Source: Scleromitrula shiraiana (Eukaryota; Ascomycota; Leotiomycetes; Helotiales; Sclerotiniaceae). From it: a DNA stretch of 64,000 nucleotides. The stretch is taken from assembly GCA_028455995.1 (NCBI GenBank), contig JABELC010000005.1, positions 3,348,001-3,412,000 on the forward strand, written 5' to 3'. A program made the position numbers and the translations under genes. Shown here piece after piece: positions 47,120 to 59,574 of this stretch. The notes under the pieces were generated by a model. That model saw only the letters and a list, made by a program, of their open reading frames with translations. It did not search any database and was not told where the DNA came from. The first letter of the stretch is position 1. Each line of letters begins with the position of its first letter.

Positions 47120-49910
47120 TGATATCGATATAACCATCATAGAGAATATGAACATCATCACCAACTCAGACGTATATGCCTATTTAAGTAAAGATCACTT
47201 TTCATCACCCACTAGCGGCTGTAAAACATGGGATGAAGAGGCAGATAGTTATTATCATGCCGATAGTATCAAAAGTGTTGTTATTAAACGACTTAAAAAT
47301 ACTAAAACCAATAATGATAATATTCTCAAAATAGTTCTAGCAGCAAATATTGATCATTCAACAAAGACTGTATCTATTACACATCTCCATGACTTAGCAC
47401 AAGCTCATCTTTTCAATCAGATAGTTAAAGGTGCTAGTATTGATCCTTTATCCGTAAGTTACGTTGAGTTTCATGGAACAGGTACTACTGCGGGAAATCC
47501 AACCGAGATGAGTTCAGTTACTGAGGTCTTTGCTAATGAACAGCCAAGAGATACAAACCTCTACATTGGATCTGTAAAATCCAATATCGGGCATAGTGGA
47601 GCTGCTGCTGGTATAATATCATTTATTAAAACAATACTAGTTTTTCAAAAAAGCGTTATCCCTCCACATATTGATATAAAGACTGGAATGAATCCGGCTT
47701 TACCCAAAGATTTAGACAAGAAAGGTGTTATTATTCCATTCAAGGATACACCATGGGAATATCGTAGCAATCGAAAGAGGTTAGCAATAGTGAATAATTT
47801 CGGAGCAGCTTAAGGAAACACAGCAATGATATTGGAAGAAACGAAACCACGTCCAAGAATCGGAGAAGACACACGACCAACTCATCCGATCATAATCTCA
47901 GCAAAGACACCATTTTCTCTTCAAGAAAATCTCAGGCGTCTGGTAGATTTTATTGGAACTCGTCCACATGTCTCAATTGCTGATCTATCTTATACCTTGT
48001 CTGCACGGAGAAATCATTACAATTACCGGGTTTTGATACTTGCGTCTTCCTCCGATGAGGCTGTTACACTCCTTCGTTCACATATTGGAACTGCACTAGA
48101 TCAATTACCTGTTTCTTCAAAACAGGCACCCGTTGCCTTTGGCTTCGCTGGTCAAGGAACATTCTACACTGGTATTAGCGCACAACTATACCGTGATTCC
48201 AAACCTTTCCGCCAGTAAATAGACCATCTCGACAGTATTGCACAACGTTAAAAATTCCATCCTTTCTTACCGATCATCAAGAACACCGGCGACATTAAAG
48301 ATGTACCAATAGTATTTATGAATCTAGCTATCGCGTGTGTAGAAATTGCTCTAGCACGGCTCTGGGCTTCTTTTGGTGTAAAGCCGAATGTCATTAGAGG
48401 TCACAGTTTGGGTGAACATGCTGCATTGAACACCGCAGGTGTCTTCTCTGATAGTGATACTATTTTCCTTGTTGGAATACGTGCAATCTTACTAGAGACC
48501 AAATGTACAGCTACCACGTATAGCATGCTGTCCGTTCGAGCGTCTCACGAAAGGATCATAAAGGCAACCGATGGTATTTCTTTTGAAGTGGCTTGTATCA
48601 ATGGTCCTGAGGAAACAGTAATTGGCGGTTCTTTGGCAGATTTGGAAGCTGTTGCGACTGTACTTGGCAAAGCGTGGTACAGAACCATAAAGCTTAACGT
48701 AGCCCATGCGTATCACACGAGCTAGGTGGATGTTTTGGTGGATGATTTTATCAAATTGACGCGGGCTGCTGTGTGCAAGCCGCCTAATATTCCCGTCATC
48801 TCACCCCTTTACTCAAAAGTCCTTTCTTCCGACATCGATGTTGGATACCTGGCCAAGGCAACTAGAGAAACAGTCAATTATATTGGTGGACTCGATGCCG
48901 CCTGGGCATCTGGAATTCTGTCGAAGTCCACCTTTTGGATAGAGATAAGTCATCATCCTTGCTGTGTTAGCTTTGTCGCAAAGACATTGTCCGATACTCG
49001 ATTGACAGTTCCAACATTGCATCGAGATCAAGATAATTGGACCACATTCGGCAAAGTACTAATTGCTTTGTATAATGCTAGTTTAAACATAGATTGGACA
49101 GAGTACTATTTACGATTCGAACAAGCTTTTAGACTGGTTGATACCACTACATACGCGTGGAATAATAAGAATTATTGGATTTAATATAAAGGAGACTGGA
49201 ATTTGACAAAGGGGCAAGCACTGATTGATCCTAACTTTACCAAAGCCATGACTCAAACTGTCAAGGGTTTTCGCACCACGAGTATTCATGAAATTCGTTG
49301 GGAGAATTACACTGAATCCTCATCTCAACTGGTAACTGAATCAGATATGACCGACCCAGCTCTCAAGGATATTATTGAAGGAAATGCTATAATCAATTAT
49401 GGAGTAGCTTCTTCTGTAAGTTTAGAGATACGTATCTACCGACCAATAACCATTTCTAACACACTATCAATAGTTCCTCCACGCAAACATGGCATTCACA
49501 GTTGCAAAACGCATTCTTGACAAGTGATTCCCAAACCCATCCAACACCGGCATCAACGTAACATTTCTCTTTACGAGTGATTCTAAAATTCCCATCCAAA
49601 CGGGTCTCTTAACACTCCCTTCCGCTCGAAGTGTTTCATCAGAACCTCAATCCCCTTCATCTCCATCCCATCAAACCTCCCCGTCAAATCAAATCAAAGT
49701 TCACGTTCAAACCCAAATTCAAACATAGACTCCAACCCAACAATAACAAAAGCCTTTCAAATAATCGCCTCGGAGGTCTCCCTCGACATAAAAATGCTAA
49801 CCGATGACGCGCAAATCGCAGATTTCGAACTCGATTCGCTGATGAGTTTGATGCTGGGTCAGAGGTTGAGAGAGGAGTGTGGGGTTGAGATTAGGGATGG
49901 GTTTTTTTTT
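47120..49910 (+). pseudogene. Non-reducing polyketide synthase relic (KS-AT-PT-ACP)
   Basis: One frame runs from about 47120 to an intron at 49416-49473 with five in-frame stops (47811, 48216, 48249, 48723, 49182) and no frameshift. Domains in order: the C-terminal half of the ketosynthase (TNSDVYAYLS, EFHGTGTTAG with its catalytic His, KSNIGHSGAAAG with the second His); a malonyl-type acyltransferase (GFAGQG, active-site GHSLGEHAA, NVAHAYHTS); the start of a product-template domain (ANMAFTVAKRIL); and, after a large gap and a frame change, an acyl carrier protein (FELDSLMSLMLG with the phosphopantetheine serine). The starter-unit domain, the half of the ketosynthase with the active cysteine, and most of the template domain are missing. 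It cannot make a product. No thioesterase was seen. Confidence 0.9.
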
Positions 49911-50473
49911 ATCTTGAGGTGGGTAGTTTTGGGGAGTTTTGGGGGTTGTTGGGGGTAGGTTTTAGGAGAGGGTTTCCAGGCCCGGGTTATAATTTTATGA
50001 CTTTACGAACAGGCGTTGCGGTACGGTTTTATATCGATTATAAATCCTACTAGTAGATTCTAGATCCTAAATCCTAGAAACTAGATAAGAGTTAGAATAC
50101 TAGTAGATGCGTGTTTGAATAGATATTTCATTGATTGAAATTTATCCGCCAAATCCATCCCATCATCCACTATCGACGATATCTATCCTATCCTATCTTA
50201 TCAGAAAAGAAGTTAATGATATAGGTATAGGTTTGATTAGTCAGCAAATGGAGGCTCTTATAGCCTTTTCCGTTACCTAACTTATTTTAGATCTACAACT
50301 TCAAGAATACAACTACTAGTATAATTACCCTAATTGGATTCTGTCTTTTCTCTATCCTATCCTATCCTATCCCATTCTATCCTATCCCATTCTATCCCCG
50401 GCCCATTCCATCCTATCCCATATATATCCGAGTCAAACCCTCAGGCTCAGGGTCTCATAATTACAAAAACACT

Positions 50474-50515
<42 letters not shown>

Positions 50516-51243
50516 GTATATCTAAACAAACAATGCTACTAATAACACAAACAATCAAGAACCAACTTGAACAAAAAATCAATCATTCACATTCACATTC
50601 AAATATAAATATCTATACTAATATAATCTCTCCGAATCAAATCAAAAAAAAATAAAATAAAAATAAAAGATCATCAAAAATATAATCAACTAAATCTTCA
50701 AGTCATTTCTAGATATTTATTCTATTACTAGTAGTATGCGATTGAAAACTCAATTGTTATTTATTTATTTATTTACATCATGATACTAGTAGCTAATAAC
50801 TACCTTCAAATTATCTCTTAATTATACTAGTATAGACTTAAATATTAATCTAACCTTTCAAATTCTCAATATAAAACACAACTCGAAATAAAATAAAATA
50901 AAATCACAAAATAAAATCACAAAATAAAATAAAATAAAACAATACCATATTCAAGTTCAAGTTCAAATTTATTAATATCATAAACTTCATCTATCTATCT
51001 ACCCATCCATTTACATATCAAAATCCACAATCCAAACATAAACATATAATCATAAATACAAACATAAACACAAATCCAAATCCAAATCCAAATCCAAATC
51101 CAACTTGAAATTTAAATAGAAATAAAAATAAAATCTAAATCCGAGTCCCAATCCTCGCAAAACGAGAGTTTCAATCAAGTTGGTAAGATTACTGAGAGAG
51201 ATAGATAGATAGATAGAGAGAAAGAAGCGCGAAAAACGAAGAG
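49911..51243. other. Intergenic, AT-rich, simple repeats
   Basis: Holds CCTAT pentamers (about 50350-50420), a CTA run (about 50474-50515), ATTT/AATAAA tracts and AAATCC hexamers (about 51070-51102). No gene was seen. Confidence 0.6.
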
Positions 51244-52095
51244 CCCTACAGTATCACGTATTCAGGGAGCGAACTTGAATAGAATTTAATGACTTCTCTA
51301 AATGAATTTCAAAAAATCGGTTATTTTAATATTTGGATATACTAAAAGTTTAAATATTGATGTATTAAATTTGCAATTAATTAAAAGTTGAATTTTATAT
51401 AATGTGAATTAGTTAAATTTAAATTTAAAGATTAATTTTAGGTAAAATTTAAGTAAAATTTAGGTAAATTTTATCGATTTGAATATAATTTTAAATAGAT
51501 TTTTATTGATTAAAGATTTATTTAATTTTTTATTAATTTGATTTAATTTATATAAATATGATTTTAGATTATAAAATTATAATTATTTTTATATAATTGA
51601 TTTTTTTTAATTAATTTATTTATTTATATTTTATTTTTTATAAATCAATAATTTTATTATTTTAAAAAAAATAATTTTTTATAAAAAATTATAGAATTTA
51701 AAAATATATTTATATTATTTATTAATATATATTAGTATTAATTTAAATATATTAATAATAAAAGAAATACAAGGTTAATTTTGATATATTAATTGAATTA
51801 GAAAATAATAAAGCATATCAATTATTAATATATATTAATATATTTAAAAATAATAATATATTAATTTTATATATAAATATAAATAAAAATATATTAATTT
51901 TATATATAAAGTTTATATTAATCTAATATTAAATAATTATTTAAAATAAATTTGAATATCTAAATTGAATTTATATTAGTAGAAATTCATTTTTCAAAAA
52001 TCAATTTATAATGTGATTAAAATTTTAATTATAATGCGAAAAATTTTTTTCTTGAATAGTATTTAAGAAATCCCTGAATACGTGATACTGTAGGG
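51244..52095. mobile_element. AT-rich DNA element with 25-bp terminal inverted repeats
   Basis: The left end (51244-51268, CCCTACAGTATCACGTATTC followed by AGGGA) and the right end (52071-52095) are exact reverse complements over 25 bases. Both ends are flanked by GAG, a possible 3-base target duplication. Alternatively the element starts at CAGTATCACG with TA on each side, as in Tc1/mariner elements. The 800-base interior is almost pure A and T with no open frame. That fits a class II transposon or MITE destroyed by RIP-like mutation. Confidence 0.8.
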
Positions 52096-52663
52096 GAGGG
52101 ATATGAAATAATCTACTAATCTACTAATATATAATTTCATTTCCTCCTCTCTCTCCCTCCCTCTTTATACCCCTCTTCCTCCTCCCTCCCTCTTTCCCTC
52201 TCCCTCTCTATCTATCTACTTATTTCCCCATCTATTTCCCCATCTATCCACCAGTATCCACCAATACCAGTACCAACTTATATATACAAAATACAAAACA
52301 CAATTACAAAACACAATTACAAAACACAATTACAATTACAATTAATATCTCCTTCCTTCATTCATTCATTTATCTATCTCATCCCATCCATCCCATCCCA
52401 TCCCATCTCATATCATCACCATCACCATGTCCAAAAACCAAATCAAGATTCAAAACGCCAATACATGTATCCATCCATACATACATATCTTTCACTAACA
52501 AATTCAAGTTCATACTTCCATTACCCAACCCAATCCCATCCATACCAGTCATATCATACCATTCATACCATCCATATCATACCAGTCATACAAATAGAGA
52601 AATAAATAAACAAATAAATAAATAAACACCGCCCAATGCATTTCATCCCACCTATTTCACTTC

Positions 52664-52941
52664 ATTTTATTTTATTTTATTTTATTTTATTTTATTTTAT
52701 TTTATTTTATTTTATTTTATTTTATTTTATTTTATTTTATTTTATTTTATTTTATTTTATTTTATTTCATTTTATTTTATTTTATTTTATTTTATTTTAT
52801 TTTATTTTATTTTATTTTATTTTATTTTATTTTATTTTATTTTATTTTATTTTATTTTATTTTATTTTATTTTATTTTATTTTATTTTATTTTATTTTAT
52901 TTTATTTTATTTTATTTTATTTTATTTTATTTTATTTTATT
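52664..52941. repeat. Long TTTTA pentanucleotide array
   Basis: About 55 copies of TTTTA in nearly 280 bases, with a single T-to-C change near 52768 and a few TCATA variants at the right edge. It ends about 155 bases beyond the stop codon of the channel gene. The open frame of Phe-Ile-Leu-Tyr repeats across it is an artefact. Confidence 0.97.
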
Positions 52942-53095
52942 TCATATCATATCATATCATATCATATCAAATCAAATCATATCATCCCGTTCTATAACGA
53001 TCGATCCAAGTCAAATCCATCCAATCATATGATACAATCCGCACGCCTTTCATAAAGAACCACCCTTCACTTATCCCCTCCCCTTATCCCCCCCC

Positions 53096-56000
53096 CTATC
53101 TCCCCGTCCTTCTCCCCCTAAAATAATCATAACTCATCGGATCATGTTCCTCCACCGGCAGTACCCCCGCAGCACCATTTAACTCCAAATCCTCCTGCGG
53201 TAAATCGCCATAACCACCCGGACCACCCCCAAGAAATCCAGGCGCCCTATTATTCCCCCTACTGCTATGATTCTGATCGAACGGTATCCCCTCCGGCGTG
53301 ATGTGGTGATTCAAGTGGGAGTTCATGGGCATATCCTGCGCTCCCTGCACCAACCCCACCATTTCCCCGCCACTATCTTTCCTCTCTCCCCAGAATCTCA
53401 TCCCACTACCCCCACCCATCCCGCCACTCATCCCAATATCCCCCGCCAAACTACCCGGCGTCCCCGGACTATTCATAAAACCCGCAAGAGGTACCCCACC
53501 CATCCCCCCAATCGGCGTCCCCGGTCTCGAATCCGGGCCTCCCCACCTCGAACTCCCCGGCGTATCCGTGCGAACAATATCCTCCGCCCTCCCATAAATA
53601 CCCCCCTGACCACCATGTTCCTCACCAAATTCCGCGCGTCCTTTATAATACGAGAAATCGAGTCTATTTTCCGGGACCATTTCGAAGCCTGGAACCGTTG
53701 GCCCTCCTTTTGCGGATCTGCCTGGTTGGCCAGCTCGCATGGGGTCGAGGGCAAATGTATCCGAGTACCCTGAGACGGACATGTTATCTGCTCCTGAGTT
53801 GAAACGACTGGAGTCTGTTATGCGGCCGCCGTAGATAGTGGGGAGGACATTTTGAGCACGGGCGTGAACCATGGGTGTGATGAGTGCTTTGTAGAGGGCT
53901 GGATGGCCGAAACGAGAAGCGAGACGATCGCCTTTTGAACCAAAGAGTTTGGATCTCGAGGCTTCGGGATCCTTGAGCATATTTCTGATACTGTGGTAGT
54001 GGATTTTATCATCGAAGGCTCGGCTACAGTAGAACTTGAATGCGATCATGATGAATGGTAGTGGGATGACTGCATAAGCTTCCATGTGTTGACCATCTCC
54101 TTGAACCCATGTTGATAGGAAAACAACCAAATTTGCAAGGACAGCTGCGAAAATCAATCGATTGAAAAGCATACGCCAGAACATACCACCTGATTCCGTC
54201 TTGGTAATGAAGATATAAAGAAGTAAATATTTCTTCAGGATAACATCCAAGGAAAAATACATAGCGGCAGCCGGAATGACCAAAGGTTGAATAGTACCGA
54301 AACATAACGTAACGGTGCTATAAAACAAGAAATAATTATAATAACTTGCATAATCGAAAGCAGGCGGTGCTGTAAGTTCGATCATTTCTCTTGGTGTTGG
54401 ACTAGAGAATTTTCTAGCACAGAAACTCCACACCAAAGTCCATAATTGAGCCAAATCAACAGCTGCACCCAAATTTCTCTGAAGCAACCAAGTCACCCAA
54501 AATGGTGAAATGTCACACAGCGAAATAAAGATCAACAAACCTAAATCCGTCTCATAGATAGCGTTCCAAGCATCAGTTCCATTCTTAGTTTTGTTAATAA
54601 CCGTAGAGACAAAAGTCCAAACAGTACTAAAGATTGAGAAAACGATTAAATAATTGAAGACGAAAAAAGTATAAAGTTTACCCGTAACATGACGTTCTCT
54701 TGCAGTTTTGGTACGATCTCCAGCTCTGACTGAAAGTCGACGAAAGATGATGGGTAACACCAAATAAACCAAAGATGTAATAGCTGGTGAAGCAACACCT
54801 TGAACAATAGACCACAAGGTTGTATGAGCTGCCAGTGAATCGTTGAATGCTTTCCACACACTACCCAAATTGGTCAAACTGACCAAGAAGATTGAAATCA
54901 GTGCGTTTGGTGCCATCCAGATGAAGGTAAGTACCAGAACCCAAAAATTATTGAGAAATCGTCTCGTTCTCCTAGTTTTACTACTCAAAGGCATATTTTT
55001 CCAAATAATATCGTTCGGTCGAGGCGCTAGCACAATGGTAGTTCCATGAGGATGTTTCTTTCGTGCTGCAAATGCAATAGCATGAGCTTCATCAATAGCT
55101 TCGAAACTTGCAAATCCATAAGGAAGAGGATTTCGATTATCCACAGATAATCGAACTTCCTTAATCTCCAATTCTAATTCCTTTATACGTGCTGTAAGGT
55201 ATTCGATAGCATCTAGTTTTTGACCTCTTGGATATGAAGTGAAATTTGGATCATCTTTCGAAGGGTTGCATTCTGGTCTTTTGGGTGGAAGATTCGCAGG
55301 ATCTTTTAAATATCTAGCCAAATATCCTTCTAAATCCCTCACAGTTTGATTATGTTGATCGATTAATTCCGGAAGCTCTTTAACATTTCTTGCGATCGCT
55401 GTTCTCGAAAATGATGATTCTGGCGCAACTTTATCAATCAATCTTCCAATACCTTCATCTGTTCGAAAATTCTTAGGAATATCGTTGATCTATAATTTCC
55501 GAATTTAGCAACTCCATCCAAGCCCATAGAAGCAAATATAAATATCTCACCATCAACGTTCGCGCATGCAAACTAGCTTGATATTCCGAACTTTCGAAAT
55601 AAGTTCTCCTCAACCTAAGAACAGCTCTATAATTCCACCACAAAAAGAAAATAACAATAATATCAAACAACCAAGCACAAATCGTCATACCCCAATTAGC
55701 AGAACCATAAACATTAACCGGGGTAATTTTCGAAACGAAATCCGTCGTTGATCCAAATTGCCCTTTGATAATATTAATCGGAATAAGGATACCACAACCC
55801 ACGACGGTAATACAAAGGAAGATATTGCGACACATTCGTAGAACTCGTAGAAATACTGTTGCGTCTAATCCGATTAGAGTTACTAATTCTTCTTCTTTGG
55901 TTTTAAGTACTGGTCCCATCCATGCTAAGGGACCTTTTCCCATCGGCGGTGGTGCATGTTTATCATCTGCGATTTTGAGTTTGGGTGCATAAACGACGGA

Positions 56001-56325
56001 ATTGTACGGTCGAAGGAGCGAGAATCCAATGGCTAGTAAAAGGGTAAAACCTATCGATGTGCCAAAACTTGCATATACGGAATTTTGTGACAACTAGAGT
56101 TGTGAATGAATATGTTAGATCAATTTGATATCACCCCTTGACAAACGAAACAAAAGGGAATCTGTGTAGTATAGTATAGAGAATATCAATACGAACCTGC
56201 GATCTAAAAGGATTTGACAAAAGATCTAACACTTTTTGACCATCACTCTCTCTCTTGGACAACACTCCACCTATTCCACTACCTCCTCCTCCCACTCCTA
56301 TGGAAATCCCCATCCCCGTCTCCAT
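53096..56325 (-). CDS. CSC1/OSCA-type calcium-permeable channel (RSN1/DUF221 family)
   Basis: Three exons on the minus strand, 56325-56197, 56093-55551 and 55489-53096, give 1,021 residues starting METGMGISIG. Order: a short N terminus; a first hydrophobic helix (SVYASFGTSIGFTLLLAIGF); the N-terminal region around PLAWMGPVLKTKEEEL with two further helices; a cytosolic RRM-like domain (about 230-420) with long acidic helices (LDAIEYLTARIKELELEIKE); then about eight helices of the pore domain, including NNFWVLVLTFIWMAPNALIS and the blocks ending SWTWVQGDG-like and FIMIAFKFYC; and a Gly/Pro-rich cytosolic tail. Family members are osmo- or mechanosensitive cation channels of the plasma membrane and endomembranes. 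The tail DNA is G-rich on the coding strand. The gene is intact, flanked by decayed sequence on both sides. Confidence 0.92.
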
Positions 56326-57047
56326 TGTGATATATTCGTATCGTATCGTATCGTATCGTAACAAAAGCGAGTGGCAATGACAGGCCCAAGGCCAAACGAA
56401 AAAGAAAGGAAAAGTTTTTCGTATGAAGTGAGGTCTATAATCTATTTATCTATCTATCTATCTATGAACGAATGACGATAAATTCGAAGTTTATATTGGT
56501 CAAATTCGGGATTGAATTGAAGGATGATGTAAATAAGGTCGAATGAGAGGTAGGGTTGATTGTATGATATGGTATTGTATGGTATGATATGGTATGGTAT
56601 GGTATGGTATTGTATCAGATAGAGGAAGTACAGATCCTCACAAGGAAATGAAACTTCGTGTCTTCCTTTGATGTAAGTAAGGTAAGGTAAGGTAAGGTAA
56701 GTTGAAGTAAGTAAACGAGTGTAATGTCACTACTGTCTGTCAAATGTAGATAGATATTGATTCGTTTGATATTCGATGATCCTCGATATTCAGATAGATA
56801 GATTGATTGATTGATTGTTAAGCTTTGGGCTTGTTGGTCCTTTGGCGTGTGTTCAAATGTCTTGGTACTAGTACCTTGTCTTGTCTTGTCTTGTCTTGTA
56901 TTGTATTTGTATTCTATCCCTTGATTAAAACCAGATAATGAGAGAGGAGCAATCAAAATTTCGTAATTGAAGAACAAACGACAGGAAGAAGAACGAGAAC
57001 GAGATCGAGAACAAGAACAAGAGCCAGCAAAGAAGAATAATAACAAA

Positions 57048-57093
<46 letters not shown>

Positions 57094-59574
57094 TCACCCC
57101 CTGCTTTACAAAATCAAGGATCTTTCTTATATAAAACCTTGAAGCCAATGACGATATTTTGATGCGATATGCCCTGCGATTGAGCTCTAGTACTCTCTAC
57201 TAGTTTTTTCAATCAATCGCAGCAAAGTCAAAGTCAAAAAAATAAAATAAATAAAAATAAATAAAAAAGATCAAATTTATTTTCTTTCTTTGTTTATACT
57301 AGTAAATAAATAAATTCCTTAATTCCGCTTTATTAATTCGATTTATTATTAATTGGTTCATTTCAAGTTATTTATTAAAGAAATCAATTTGAATAGATTT
57401 TTAATATCATGATTTATATATAGATTTTCGTTATCTTCGCTCTCTTCTCTCTCTCGTCTAAAAATTGTTGAGTATCTAGTACTAGTATCTATCTCTATTC
57501 TCATTCATTCAACTTGAATCACGGTAGTTATCAGATTCTAGTCCGATCTTTGGTATGGGTAAGTAAGATTTCTATTTATAGATCTATACATACATATCTA
57601 CGTACATACAAAACATTTGATACCAAGCACGACATACTCCATACATACATATATACATACATATATACATACATACATCATGTACGTACATACTAATACT
57701 TTCATCCTATCTCTAACATATGTATATATGTGTATGTATATATGTATATATATATATGTATATATATACATAAACCTCAACATCTTCAATACATTTCCCA
57801 TCCCCATCTTTCCCATCTCATCAACATCACACACATCATCACTACAAAACAACCTCTCTCCGAGTCCCTCCTAGAAAATAAAAATCTCATTCATCCATCT
57901 ATTTCCATTGTCACTCTCTACCATATCCCATATCCCATATTCATAAACCATATCCATAAACCATATCCCATAAACACTATTATTAATCACCAAGACCCTA
58001 TCAAATCCAATCCAAACACACAGACCGGTACACCCACCCACCCACCAGGCTGTGCACCGCCGTACAACAATCATGATGGTGGCTTGGCGGCGTCATTAGC
58101 ATCATACCTCCGAGTCTATACGAATTATATACTAGTATGCTCGTATTACAGTATTACAGTATATCGTCACGGTGATTTGTATTTTTGTATTTTGTATCGA
58201 GTGTAATCATGATGCATGCAATCCATTCGGTATCTAGATATTTATATTTATATTTATAAATCGGATAATCTTCAAGTTATAAATGTTTGAGAAATTATTT
58301 TATTTTATTTTATTTTATTTTACGTCACTTTTTGGGGGGGGGTTTATAATATGGAATGCCAGTGAAATAAAATCATGATGAAATCTATTATGTCAAGGTG
58401 ATAGTTTTATTTTAGAGCTGTTATCATGATGTTGGTAGTAAGTTATAATACTCGTCTCTGGCCGTAGCTCTTCCTCTCTCTCTCTCTCTCTCTCTCGTCT
58501 TTTCATCTACAAAAATAATAACGGGATTAATATACGTACTATACGAACTTAAAGTAGATACTAGTAGGTGTTATATCTATTCAAAAAAACATCATGATCC
58601 TTCAAGTTAATCGGATCAAATGAAACCAAATGAAATCAAATCAAATCAAATCATCATCAAAATACCCAATAAAGCAATATACATTCAAGTTATATATGAT
58701 ATGGGCTAAACAATATATTCCAGTATGATAATACTAGTACTAGTAGCAAATTGCTAGAACTAGGTGTTTTATATGCTTCAGGTCTCTGGATGAATTCTTG
58801 TAAGTTATTTTACTGTTTAATAATATTTGATCTTGGATCTTTATCATAGTCAAAGAATTTGCAAATATTCAGTTCGTTGATTAGTTGTTCTAATCGATAA
58901 TGTATTTGTTTAGGTCGTGTACTTGATATTCAAGTTTTGTATTGAACTCTATTCATGCCAGTAACAAAAATGAAAACAATCCCAACTCTCCGTTATATAC
59001 TTTTATTATATATTGCTGTCATGTGCGATGAATAAATCCTTTTGGTTCAGAGATCCCATTATATCTCTTTTTCCACATTAGCAAGTCAAAGTCAAAAATA
59101 TCCTTATCTATGGTAAGCACCATCATATAGATCAATTGCTGTGAATATGATTGACGATTGCCACACTATCATCCGAGTTATTTCAATATCAAAGTATCTT
59201 TGCCATCCGCTATTTTTGTTACATTAGATAACCGAAATCATGAGATCTAACGATTCTCATTATTCGATTCCAAACACCTCTTATAGATGCTCTATCAATC
59301 TCTTTATCAACTGAACCTCTAATTCATGCATCTTGGATTCTACTGTAAGCTGTAAGCTGTAAGCTGTAAGATATCATCTCCTTCATCTCCTTCATCCATC
59401 TTCATATATAACGCACCCAATTCCACCCAATTCAACTCCATTCCATTCAATTCCATTCCATAAATACCCCACCCCAAACCAAACCAAACCAAACCAAACG
59501 AATCTAATCATCCCCAGCCCCAAACAAAACAGATAAAAATCCCACCGCAATACTATCCCCCCAATCTCACTGGT
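56326..59574. other. Intergenic, microsatellite- and AT-rich
   Basis: About 3.2 kb without a gene. Visible tracts: CTAT (56445-56464), GGTAT (56567-56605), GTAAG (56677-56700), CTTGT (56878-56897), AAT (57047-57089), TACATACA (57583-57680), TTTTA (58297-58320), CT (58475-58497) and AACCAAACCAAA (59475-59497). Nothing looks coding. Confidence 0.6.

Noticed and set aside
52636..53055. A 139-codon frame of repeating Phe-Ile-Leu-Tyr
   Set aside because: It is the translation of the TTTTA pentamer array and has no other content.
56615..57148. A 177-codon minus-strand frame with a leucine run
   Set aside because: The leucines come from an AAT microsatellite and the rest is intergenic repeat DNA.
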